Positions 1-6,673 of a stretch of 18,285 nt of DNA are shown here, piece after piece (position 1 is the first letter of the stretch; every line of letters starts with the position of its first letter). Origin of the DNA: Thermoproteota archaeon (lineage in GTDB: Archaea > Thermoproteota > Methanomethylicia > Methanomethylicales > Methanomethylicaceae); assembly GCA_030055545.1 (NCBI GenBank), contig JASFYK010000010.1:1-18285 (forward strand). The letters run 5' to 3'. The notes below the pieces were generated by a model. The model worked only from the letters and a program-made list of their open reading frames with translations, had not been told where the DNA came from and did not search any database. The position numbers and the translations under genes were made by a program.

Positions 1-123
1 GGCACTGTTAAGCCTAAGAACAAGAGATGTTCAAGATGCGGCAGGATGATGGCAAAGCATATGAAGCCATCCCAGCGGTGGGCATGCGGCTTCTGCGGCT
101 TCACTGAATTCATCAGATCCTGA
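1..123 (+). CDS. rps27ae: 30S ribosomal protein S27ae, 3' end (5' truncated by window)
   Basis: Reading frame 1 is open from the first base and encodes 40 residues ending in TGA at 121-123. It contains a C4 zinc ribbon, CSRC and then CGFC 15 residues later, followed by the ending TEFIRS. This matches the small archaeal/eukaryotic S27ae family, a zinc-binding protein of the small ribosomal subunit. Archaeal S27ae proteins are about 50-70 residues, so only the N-terminus is missing. It lies 14 bases before kae1, a neighbour order common in archaea, which supports the call. The two genes are probably co-transcribed, since the short gap shows no promoter. Confidence 0.88.
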   Translation, partial: GTVKPKNKRCSRCGRMMAKHMKPSQRWACGFCGFTEFIRS

Positions 124-137
124 AGGCAGCTGGCATT

Positions 138-1130
138 ATGAACTCGGTGCAGTACATACTGGGCATCGAGTCCACTGCACACACTTTTGGCTGCGGCATC
201 GCCTCCTCCGAAGGGAGGATCTTGTCAAATATCAAGAGCGAGTATGTCCCAACCTCGGGCGGGATTCATCCCAGGGAGGCAAGCCAGCACCACGCGTCGA
301 AAGCAGCAGCCACAATCTCAGGTGCGTTGGAGGAGGCCGGGCTGCGCCTCAGCGACATCGCTGCAGTCGCCTTCTCTGCCGGTCCCGGTTTGGGACCGTG
401 TTTGAGGACCGGGGCGACAGTGGCCAGGACGCTCTCTCTGGTCAGGAAGTGCCCGCTGGTCCCCGTCAACCACTGCATAGCGCACATCGAGATAGGCAGG
501 CTGGCGACTGGTGAAGATGATCCCCTCGTTGTTTACGTGTCGGGGGGTAACACGATAATCTCGGCCTACGCCGGGGGCAAGTACCGCGTCTTCGGCGAGA
601 CCTTGGACATCGCGCTAGGGAACTGCCTCGATACCTTTGCGCGCCACCTCGGGCTCTCACACCCTGGCGTCCCTAAGCTCGAGCAGCTGGCCGACGAGGG
701 GCGGAGGTTCATACCGCTTCCCTATGTTGTCAAAGGGCAGGACGTCTCCTACTCGGGGCTATTGACCATGGCATCTAGACTGGCAGGCGAGTGCGATAGG
801 AGTGACCTTAGCCTGAGCCTATTGGAAGTGGCGTACGGAATGGTGGCTGAGGTTGCGGAAAGGGCAATCGCTCACACCGAGAAGAGCGCTCTCCTCCTCA
901 CAGGCGGCGTAGCGAGGAGCAAGAGGCTTCAGCGCGCTCTCTCTTTCGTCTGCAGCGACCACTCGGCAAGATTCCACGTGGTCCCCCCCGATCTTGCGGG
1001 AGACAACGGAGGTATGATTGCTTGGACAGGGTATCTCGCCCTGAAAGAGGGGCTGACGGTACCGGTCGAGTCCAGTTACGTGAACCCGAACTGGCGGCTA
1101 GACGAGGTGGAGGTCCCTTGGCGGAGATGA
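138..1130 (+). CDS. kae1: tRNA N6-threonylcarbamoyladenosine synthase subunit Kae1 (KEOPS)
   Basis: Encodes 330 residues of the Kae1/Qri7/TsaD ASKHA-fold family, the catalytic subunit of KEOPS. It transfers the threonylcarbamoyl group to A37 of ANN-decoding tRNAs. Visible signatures are GIESTAHTFGCGI (residues 9-21), the metal-ligand pair in NHCIAHIE (His112, His116), SGGNT near 135-139, GETLDIALGNCLDTFAR (153-169) and the C-terminal GDNGGMIAW containing Asp289. The length suits the archaeal Kae1 domain alone (about 325). The ATG at 138 gives a slightly longer N-terminus than usual; an in-frame GTG at 147 is the alternative. Its stop overlaps the bud32 start by four bases (ATGA). Many euryarchaea have Kae1 and Bud32 fused; here they are separate reading frames. 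Confidence 0.96.
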   Translation: MNSVQYILGIESTAHTFGCGIASSEGRILSNIKSEYVPTSGGIHPREASQHHASKAAATISGALEEAGLRLSDIAAVAFSAGPGLGPCLRTGATVARTLSLVRKCPLVPVNHCIAHIEIGRLATGEDDPLVVYVSGGNTIISAYAGGKYRVFGETLDIALGNCLDTFARHLGLSHPGVPKLEQLADEGRRFIPLPYVVKGQDVSYSGLLTMASRLAGECDRSDLSLSLLEVAYGMVAEVAERAIAHTEKSALLLTGGVARSKRLQRALSFVCSDHSARFHVVPPDLAGDNGGMIAWTGYLALKEGLTVPVESSYVNPNWRLDEVEVPWRR

Positions 1131-1771
1131 GGCTATTCAAGAAGGGGGCGGAAGCCGAGCTCTACCTCACTGATTGGATGGGCTTGAGAGCCATCTTAAA
1201 GAGGAGGATAAAGAAAGGTTACCGGAATCCTGACTTGGATTCCTACGTGAGGGGCACAAGGACTTCAAACGAGGCAAAGCTCCTTTCTGAAGCCCGCCGA
1301 CTCGGCGTTCCAACCCCCGTAGTGTACTCCGTTGACAAGAGGAACTGCGAGATACTGATGAGCTATATCGATGCACAACCCCTGAAGCGATTTGTGGGTG
1401 GTATGGACCCTGAGGGACTCGCACTTACCTTTTCAAGGGTGGGCGAGATGGTGGGGCGACTCCACAAAGGCGGCATCGTCCACGGCGACCTAACGACCTC
1501 GAATATAATCCCGTATTCAGGCCTTCTATACCTGATCGATTTCGGGCTCGGAGAGCACACGTCTGATGTCGAGTCCAGGGGGGTTGACATACACCTCATG
1601 AGGCGTGCCCTGGAAAGTTCACACCATGAGGTGTCTTCGGCTGCCTACCTCTCATTCATAGATGGCTACACGCGCGTCATGGGGAGCCTCTCCGAACCTG
1701 TTCTCAAGAGAGTCGATGCGATCCGGAGGCGCGGCAGGTATGTCGACGTAAGCCACAGGAAGGGGGAATAG
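1127..1771 (+). CDS. bud32: KEOPS subunit Bud32, atypical small RIO-like kinase/ATPase
   Basis: Encodes 214 residues of the Bud32 family, which binds Kae1 and supports t6A synthesis through its ATPase activity. Motifs seen: the nucleotide-binding lysine in ILKRRIKKGYR (Lys25), catalytic loop HGDLTTSN (Asp121, Asn126), metal-binding IDFGLG (Asp138) and the C-terminal RRRGRYVDVSHRK typical of Bud32. The frame is open further upstream to 1022, but the ATG at 1127 places the conserved kinase start correctly, overlaps the kae1 stop as ATGA and follows a GGTGGAGG stretch at 1106-1113. The arrangement implies translational coupling with Kae1 and roughly equal production of the two partners. Confidence 0.95.
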   Translation: MRLFKKGAEAELYLTDWMGLRAILKRRIKKGYRNPDLDSYVRGTRTSNEAKLLSEARRLGVPTPVVYSVDKRNCEILMSYIDAQPLKRFVGGMDPEGLALTFSRVGEMVGRLHKGGIVHGDLTTSNIIPYSGLLYLIDFGLGEHTSDVESRGVDIHLMRRALESSHHEVSSAAYLSFIDGYTRVMGSLSEPVLKRVDAIRRRGRYVDVSHRKGE

Positions 1772-1777
1772 GTCGAT

Positions 1778-2353
1778 TTGGAGCTCTATTTTGCCACGGG
1801 CAACCCCCACAAGTTGGCAGAGGCGAATTCTATACTCTCGAAATTTGGCATACTCCTCAAGCCCGCGCCCTCTCCGAAGATAGAGATCCAGTCAGAGTCC
1901 CTTGAGGAGATCGCCCGCTATGCGGCTGAAGCCGCATACCGCTCGCTCGGATCCCCCTTGGTTGTGGAGGACTCTGGACTCTTTGTGGAATCGCTGAAAG
2001 GGTTCCCTGGACCATATTCCTCGTACGTTTACAAGACCATAGGGTGTGGGGGGATCCTTCGCCTCTTGGAAGGCTGCACCGACCGGACAGCGCGCTTCGA
2101 GTGCGTCGTTGTCTATGCGAGTGGGGAGGAAATGCGATCGTTTATTGGCGTCACAAAAGGATCCATCGCTGAGGCGCCGAGGGGCAGCAGCGGTTTCGGC
2201 TTTGACCCCATATTCATCAGCGAAGAGCGTGATGGAAAGACTTTCTCGGAGCTAAGGCCCTCCGAGAAGTCAGCCATATCCCACAGGGGAAGGGCGTTCA
2301 GGGCTCTCGGGGAATGGCTCAGCTGCTCTGGTCGAGAGCATACGCTTAAATAA
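1778..2353 (+). CDS. rdgB: XTP/dITP (non-canonical purine NTP) pyrophosphatase, RdgB/HAM1 family
   Basis: Encodes 191 residues of the HAM1/RdgB family, which hydrolyses ITP, dITP and XTP to monophosphates and so cleans the nucleotide pool. Motifs: N-terminal FATGNPHKLAEA, VVEDSGLFVESLKGFPGPYSS with the conserved acidic metal-binding region, GSSGFGFDPIF and SEKSAISHRGRA. All hallmark blocks are present and the length is normal. The start is a TTG at 1778, six bases after the bud32 stop, preceded by AGGAAGGGGG at 1757-1766. No ATG or GTG gives a full N-terminus, so TTG is well supported. It is the last gene of the kae1-bud32 unit; its stop codon lies inside the TATA box of the next gene. Confidence 0.95.
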   Translation: MELYFATGNPHKLAEANSILSKFGILLKPAPSPKIEIQSESLEEIARYAAEAAYRSLGSPLVVEDSGLFVESLKGFPGPYSSYVYKTIGCGGILRLLEGCTDRTARFECVVVYASGEEMRSFIGVTKGSIAEAPRGSSGFGFDPIFISEERDGKTFSELRPSEKSAISHRGRAFRALGEWLSCSGREHTLK

Positions 2354-2354
2354 A
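2345..2354 (+). promoter_or_regulatory. TATA box of the S15 transcription unit, overlapping the rdgB stop
   Basis: CTTAAATAAA resembles an archaeal TATA box. A start about 26 bases past its centre would fall near 2375, just before the ribosome binding site GGTGGG (2380-2385) and the TTG start at 2390. The rdgB stop codon (2351-2353) is part of the element. Confidence 0.6.
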
Positions 2355-2389
2355 TGTTCTTTATTCTATGCATTGCTCAGGTGGGCATA

Positions 2390-2839
2390 TTGAGGAAGAG
2401 TAAGATTAAGGGCAGTTCCCACTCGATCAGGCCGATCGAGAGTGGCGCTCCCAAGTGGGTCAAGGCCTCTCCAGAGGAGGTCGAGTCACTAGTCCTTGAG
2501 ATGGCCAAGAAGGGACTCTCGCCTTCTCAGATAGGATTACAGCTGAGGGATCAGTATGGCATACCGCTAGCTAGGCAGATAACTAATAAGAAGATACTCG
2601 CGATCCTCAGGTCTAGGGGGGCGGCACCGGAGATCCCAGAGGACCTTTTCAACCTCATAAAGCATACTGCCGCCATAAGGCGCCATCTGGAGGAGCAGCC
2701 AAAGGACATGAGTTCGAAGAGGGGTCTGCAGCTGCTAGAGTCCAAGATAAGGCGGCTCACGAAGTACTATACCGCAACGGGGCGTCTTCCCAAGGACTGG
2801 AAGTACTCTCCTGAAAAAGCTTCCATACTGGTCCGTTAG
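2390..2839 (+). CDS. rps15: 30S ribosomal protein S15 (archaeal uS15)
   Basis: Encodes 149 residues of archaeal/eukaryotic-type uS15, a small-subunit protein. The central part GAPKWVKASPEEVESLVLEM, the helix GLSPSQIGLQLRDQYGIP and the ending LTKYYTATGRLPKDWKYSPE are characteristic. The frame is open from ATG 2354, but that start would add a hydrophobic FFILCIA segment foreign to the family. TTG 2390 gives the usual length of about 150 residues and sits four bases after GGTGGG; the TATA box at 2345-2354 predicts a transcript starting near 2375, which would exclude ATG 2354. GTG 2381 is a second-best start. It heads a unit with the DHH nuclease and Pcc1, an order seen in other archaea. Confidence 0.92.
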   Translation: MRKSKIKGSSHSIRPIESGAPKWVKASPEEVESLVLEMAKKGLSPSQIGLQLRDQYGIPLARQITNKKILAILRSRGAAPEIPEDLFNLIKHTAAIRRHLEEQPKDMSSKRGLQLLESKIRRLTKYYTATGRLPKDWKYSPEKASILVR

Positions 2840-2859
2840 ACGCGTAACCCGGGGGGAGC

Positions 2860-4332
2860 TTGCTGTCCCTCCATAAGAATTTAAAAGGACTGGAACAAAA
2901 GTCTGTTGAGGTGGCAGGGGAGCTTTCCTCCATCCCTGCTGGCGAACCCGTCCTTGTCGTCTGTCACCTCGACGCTGACGGAATAACTTCTGGAAGCATA
3001 ATCGCCTCAGCACTGCTGAGGTCAGGGGCCGTGCCCCACATCAGGGTGGTTAAGCAGCTGGACGAGTCTGCGATAGCCGAGATCCTTCCGATCAAGGCGA
3101 AATACGTCATATTCACCGATATGGGCACAGGACAAAGGCAGTTGCTCAATAAATTTAGTTCTGCTGACAGGCGCGTCTTCATCATCGACCACCACCAGCC
3201 CCCGACCGCTCCTCAGGATGGTGCTAATGCGGGGATTGCAGGCAGCATAATTGAGTTCAACCCCCACTTTTTTGGTTTTGACGGTTCGAATGAGATCTCC
3301 GCCTCTGGCACTGCATTCTTGGTTGCCAAGAAGATGTCTTCTGAGAATGCCTCGCTCGCAACTCTGGCGATCGTCGGGGCCCTCGGGGACATGCAGGACA
3401 AGGGGGATCGCAGTTCGCTGGTCGGACTCAATGCCTCGATCGCAGAGGAAGCCCAAAGATCCGGACTGATCGCCGTTTCAAAAGGTCTCAAGCTCTATGG
3501 CTTCGACTCAAGACCTCTAGTCAAGTCGATGGAGTACACCCTCAACCCTTACCTGCCTGGGCTAAGCGGAGACGAGGGGGCATGCTTCAAGTTCTTGAAA
3601 AGCATAGGGATCGAGCCCCGCAAGCAGGACGGGAGCTGGAGATCCATCTCCGATCTGTCAAGCGATGAGATCCGGCAGGTCACAAGCGCTCTGATAAAAT
3701 ACCTTATCTCCCAAGGGCTTTCGAGCCAAGATGCGGAAAGCGTCGTGGGCGTTCTCTACACTATAAAATCCGAGGATGCAGACTCCCCGCTGAGGGATGC
3801 CAGGGAGTACGCCTCATCGGTCAATGCCTGCGGGCGCCTTGGGAAATATGGCTTGGGTGTAGCACTATGCCTCGGAGACCGGACTGGCGCGCTTACGGAG
3901 CTCAGGGAGCTTCTTTTGGAGTATAGGAAGAAGATCTCGGGCTACCTCAGGTGGCTTGAAAACAATCCGTCAGCTTTAAAGTTGATGAACAGCATCCAAG
4001 TGATCCTCGCGGGGAGCAATATAGACGACCGGATGATCGGGACTATCATATCGATCGCCTTTTCAATGAAACCTTTCACGCGGAGCAAGCCCATTTTCGG
4101 TCTCTCGAATGCCGAGGGGGTCGTCAAGATATCCGCAAGGGGGACTCCGGAGCTGGTGCGGAGGGGCCTCAATCTTGGTTCCGCCATAAGTGATGCCTCC
4201 GGGCAGGTGGGGGGCACAGGAGGAGGCCACAACATCGCGGCAGGTGGGCAGATCCCTATAGGCAAGGAGAACGAGTTTATCTCAATAGTCGACGGGATAG
4301 TCACAAAGATGATAGGGGGCGTCAAGCTCTGA
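2860..4332 (+). CDS. RecJ-like DHH/DHHA1 single-strand exonuclease (archaeal GAN/RecJ family)
   Basis: Encodes 490 residues with the DHH phosphoesterase layout: CHLDADGITSG (motif I, about 35-45), TDMG (about 86-89), IDHHQPP (motif III, 109-115), GALGDMQDKGDR (173-184) and the C-terminal DHHA1 signature GGTGGGHNIAAGG near 448-460. These carry the aspartates and histidines that bind the two metal ions. Archaeal members degrade single-stranded DNA or RNA; GAN works with GINS at the replication fork. Whether this copy is GAN or a paralogue cannot be told from sequence alone. The TTG at 2860 is the only plausible start before the DHH domain, though the purine-rich GGGGGGAG before it is very close. 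It lies 20 bases after rps15 and runs into pcc1. Confidence 0.9.
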   Translation: MLSLHKNLKGLEQKSVEVAGELSSIPAGEPVLVVCHLDADGITSGSIIASALLRSGAVPHIRVVKQLDESAIAEILPIKAKYVIFTDMGTGQRQLLNKFSSADRRVFIIDHHQPPTAPQDGANAGIAGSIIEFNPHFFGFDGSNEISASGTAFLVAKKMSSENASLATLAIVGALGDMQDKGDRSSLVGLNASIAEEAQRSGLIAVSKGLKLYGFDSRPLVKSMEYTLNPYLPGLSGDEGACFKFLKSIGIEPRKQDGSWRSISDLSSDEIRQVTSALIKYLISQGLSSQDAESVVGVLYTIKSEDADSPLRDAREYASSVNACGRLGKYGLGVALCLGDRTGALTELRELLLEYRKKISGYLRWLENNPSALKLMNSIQVILAGSNIDDRMIGTIISIAFSMKPFTRSKPIFGLSNAEGVVKISARGTPELVRRGLNLGSAISDASGQVGGTGGGHNIAAGGQIPIGKENEFISIVDGIVTKMIGGVKL

Positions 4333-4340
4333 GGTCAGAA

Positions 4341-4595
4341 ATTCTCATCGAGCGGGAGTACGATAGCCATGTAACTGCAGAGACTGTCATGCAAGCGGTC
4401 CTTCCGGACAACAAGGGCACTCCTGCTGATACCGAAATAGAGATCTCAGCTTCAGGCGGAAAATTGATAATCAGGATCGCTTCGTCCGGTGACCTGCAAT
4501 CATTCCTTCGGACGGTCGACGACCTGCTCTTCTGCATCCAAACTGCAGAGCGCGCAATAGCCTCACTGGGAAAAAAATCCGCACCAAATCCCTGA
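4341..4595 (+). CDS. pcc1: KEOPS subunit Pcc1, with apparent non-canonical start
   Basis: The frame ending in TGA at 4593-4595 encodes a Pcc1-like protein: strand ILIEREY, helix VTAETVMQAVLPDNKG, strands TEIEISA and KLIIRIAS, then helix DLQSFLRTVDDLLFCIQTAE. Pcc1 is the small dimerising subunit of KEOPS that binds Kae1. The first ATG (4389) would remove the whole first strand and part of helix 1. No in-frame ATG, GTG or TTG lies between the recJ-like gene's last 60 bases and 4389. Two unusual starts fit: ATT 4341, five bases after a strong GAGGT (4331-4335), giving 84 residues; or CTG 4329, overlapping the previous stop as CTGA and nine bases after GGGGG, giving 88. I list ATT 4341. Position before rps3ae and after the DHH gene is the usual archaeal context. 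Confidence 0.75.
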   Translation: MLIEREYDSHVTAETVMQAVLPDNKGTPADTEIEISASGGKLIIRIASSGDLQSFLRTVDDLLFCIQTAERAIASLGKKSAPNP

Positions 4596-4602
4596 AAACA
4601 AG

Positions 4603-4610
4603 TTTATATT
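4603..4610 (+). promoter_or_regulatory. TATA box of rps3ae
   Basis: TTTATATT after an A-rich stretch is a good archaeal TATA box. The predicted start is near 4632, giving a leader of about 17 bases with GGTGA just before the ATG at 4649. Confidence 0.65.
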
Positions 4611-4623
4611 GATCTTCTTCTTT

Positions 4624-4646
4624 TCTCACCTGATACTGCGGTGAGA
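4624..4646 (+). promoter_or_regulatory. Inverted repeat that would pair with the rps3ae ribosome binding site
   Basis: TCTCACC (4624-4630) and GGTGAGA (4640-4646) are perfect 7-base reverse complements with a 9-base loop. The right arm contains the GGTGA ribosome binding site of rps3ae (ATG 4649). In RNA reading through from pcc1 the site would be hidden. A transcript started near 4632 by the rps3ae TATA box would lack the left arm. The regulatory role is inference; the repeat itself is plain. Confidence 0.5.
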
Positions 4647-4648
4647 TC

Positions 4649-5281
4649 ATGTCCGAAACGAAAGCACCGGTTAAATTGAAGGATAAGTGGCGACAGAAGA
4701 AATGGTATAATGTATTGGCACCTGCAGCTTTCGGGAATGTAGAGATTGGAAAAACTCTGGCTGATGATCCGCAGAAGCTTGTCGGTCGCGTATTAGAGAC
4801 GACCCTTTACAACATAACAGAGGACTTCTCGCTTCTGCACGTCAAGCTTCACTTCAGAATCACGAAGGTTGAAGGAGATAAGGCGCACACGATGTTCATA
4901 GGCCATGACCTCGCGAGGGACTACTTGAGGAGCCTCGTGAGGAGAGGCGGGTCTAGGATAGACGGGATATTCAATATGGTCACTAAGGATGGCTACAAAG
5001 TCCGTGTTGGCATCATAGCGCTCTCTGCCGTGAGGACTAAGAGCTCGCAGAAGCGTATGATACGCCACCTGATGGAGGATACCGTCAACAAGAAGAGCGC
5101 ACAGCTTCTCTACGACGAGCTCGCACAGCAGCTGGTGCTCGGCAAGATCGCTTCAGAGATATACAATGCGGCAAAGTCTGTTTATCCCCTGAGGAAGATT
5201 GAGGTAAGAAAGAGCGAACTCGTCGAGGCAGGGTCTCCTGTCCAGCCCGCTCCTCAGCCTGAGGCACAGCCGCCACAGTAA
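4649..5281 (+). CDS. rps3ae: 30S ribosomal protein S3Ae (eS1)
   Basis: Encodes 210 residues of the archaeal/eukaryotic eS1 (S3Ae) family, a small-subunit protein near the mRNA exit. Recognisable blocks: KDKWRQKKWYNVLAPAAFGN at the N-terminus, GRVLETTLYNITEDFSLLHV, HDLARDYLRSLVRRGGSRID and KSVYPLRKIEVRKSE. The ATG at 4649 follows GGTGA at 4640-4644. The last 20 or so residues form a Pro/Gln/Ala-rich tail (QPAPQPEAQPPQ), a poorly conserved part of the family. It has its own TATA box; downstream the mutase gene starts a new unit after 36 bases. Confidence 0.95.
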   Translation: MSETKAPVKLKDKWRQKKWYNVLAPAAFGNVEIGKTLADDPQKLVGRVLETTLYNITEDFSLLHVKLHFRITKVEGDKAHTMFIGHDLARDYLRSLVRRGGSRIDGIFNMVTKDGYKVRVGIIALSAVRTKSSQKRMIRHLMEDTVNKKSAQLLYDELAQQLVLGKIASEIYNAAKSVYPLRKIEVRKSELVEAGSPVQPAPQPEAQPPQ

Positions 5282-5286
5282 AAACC

Positions 5287-5296
5287 TATTTTATTA
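5287..5296 (+). promoter_or_regulatory. TATA box of the mutase/GlmU unit, predicting a leaderless mRNA
   Basis: TATTTTATTA lies about 27 bases before ATG 5318. A start 26 bases past the centre would be 5317-5318, so the transcript would begin at or next to the start codon. No Shine-Dalgarno-like sequence precedes the ATG, which agrees with a leaderless transcript. Confidence 0.55.
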
Positions 5297-5317
5297 CCTG
5301 CCCCCAATTCTCTTTTG

Positions 5318-6673
5318 ATGTCGAAAATGGAGCGCTTGATCAGCAGCTCTGGGTTAAGGGGCATAGCGATGGAAGAGGTCACGCCTACCCTCTTCTTCAA
5401 GTGCGGGTTGGCAGTCTCCTCTATGAGGCCAGGCACGTACGCTGTCGGATACGATGTCAGGTCGACCTCGCCCCTGCTTGCCGATGCGTTCCGGTGCGGG
5501 CTAAATGCAGGCGGGTCGGCGACAGTCTCATATGGGCTGATGCCGACGCCAGCTCTGGCTTTCTTATCAAGAGGGTTGGCAGGAGGTGTGATGATCACTG
5601 CAAGCCACAACCCCCCACAGTACAACGGGGCGAAGATATTCGATGGCAGGGGCGCCTCTTGGAAGCCCTCGGACTACAACTCGATGGTCAATTCCATGAA
5701 GGGCGACATGCAGTGCAGGGGTTGGGACTCGGTCGGGTCATCGAAACATGGCGCAGGTCTCCATAGGTATCTGGAATGGCTTGCATCCAGGCGGGCAGTG
5801 AGCGATGATTGGCGCGTGGGGTTGGATCCCGGGAACGGGTCGACGTGCCTGACGGCACCGCTGGTGTTTGATTCTGCAGGGTGCAGACTGGAGGTGATCA
5901 ACTCACATCCGGACCCGCTCTTCAAGGGAAGGGGGTCTGAGCCGAACGAGCCCTCTCTCTCGCCGCTTTCAGCGCTAGTAAGGTCCAAAGGGCTGGATGT
6001 TGGATTCGCGTATGATGGCGACGGCGACAGGTTCGCAGTTGTGGATGAGAGTGGCAGGTTTTTGAAACAGGATGTGGCGTTGGCATTCGCCGCCTCAACT
6101 CAGGTCAAGCGGGGAAGGAAGGACATCGTAGTCAATGTCGATACCTCATCGGTAGTCGATTTCATGGTTGAGAATGCAGGGGGGCGGGTCCACCGGGCTC
6201 CTGTTGGCGACGTCTATGTTCTCGAAGCGTTACTCGAGCTCGGTGGTTCGTTCGGCGGGGAGACTTGCGGAGCGTGGATATTCCCTGAAGAGTCTCTGTG
6301 CCCCGATGGCGTCCTCTCCTCGATAATCTTCCTTTCACTGCTTGAGGAATCGGCGCTCCTCCCCTCCGAAGTATGCCGGGGGGTGCCGGTCTTCCATACT
6401 GAGAGGCGCTCAGTACCATGCAACAGCGGAACAAAGGAAGCACTGATGAGGGAGATCTCCTCTAGAGCGCTCGGTTGGTTCGGCGGGATAGGTATGGAGA
6501 ACTTGGATGGCGTGAGGGTCAGTTTAGCTGACCGATCTTGGGTGCTGATCCGCCCCTCGGGGACCGAGCCCGTAGTCAGGATAACCTCAGAGTCCCAGGA
6601 AAGGTCTGTCGCAAAAGAGCTTGCTGATCGGGCAGTGTCACTTGTAAAAGCCGCAATGGGTGATCTCAGATGA
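5318..6673 (+). CDS. glmM: Phosphohexosamine/phosphohexose mutase (GlmM/ManB, alpha-D-phosphohexomutase family)
   Basis: Encodes 451 residues with all four signatures of the family: N-terminal SSGLRGI, the phosphoserine loop TASHNPPQYNGAK (active Ser near 96), the Mg-binding DGDGDR (about 233-238), the sugar-recognition GGETCGAWIFPEE and the phosphate-binding RPSGTEPVVRIT near the C-terminus. The family moves phosphate between C6 and C1 of hexoses or hexosamines. Because its stop overlaps the start of a GlmU-like gene (ATGA), glucosamine-phosphate mutase is most likely, with phosphomannomutase or phosphoglucomutase the alternatives. ATG 5318 is chosen over TTG 5315 because it lies at the predicted transcript start; ATG 5327 is also possible. 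The first motif reads SSGLRG where many relatives have GTSGIRG. Confidence 0.9.
   Translation: MSKMERLISSSGLRGIAMEEVTPTLFFKCGLAVSSMRPGTYAVGYDVRSTSPLLADAFRCGLNAGGSATVSYGLMPTPALAFLSRGLAGGVMITASHNPPQYNGAKIFDGRGASWKPSDYNSMVNSMKGDMQCRGWDSVGSSKHGAGLHRYLEWLASRRAVSDDWRVGLDPGNGSTCLTAPLVFDSAGCRLEVINSHPDPLFKGRGSEPNEPSLSPLSALVRSKGLDVGFAYDGDGDRFAVVDESGRFLKQDVALAFAASTQVKRGRKDIVVNVDTSSVVDFMVENAGGRVHRAPVGDVYVLEALLELGGSFGGETCGAWIFPEESLCPDGVLSSIIFLSLLEESALLPSEVCRGVPVFHTERRSVPCNSGTKEALMREISSRALGWFGGIGMENLDGVRVSLADRSWVLIRPSGTEPVVRITSESQERSVAKELADRAVSLVKAAMGDLR

Noticed and set aside
2354..2389. ATG 2354 as the start of S15
   Set aside because: It would lie upstream of the predicted transcript start and add a hydrophobic segment not found in the family.
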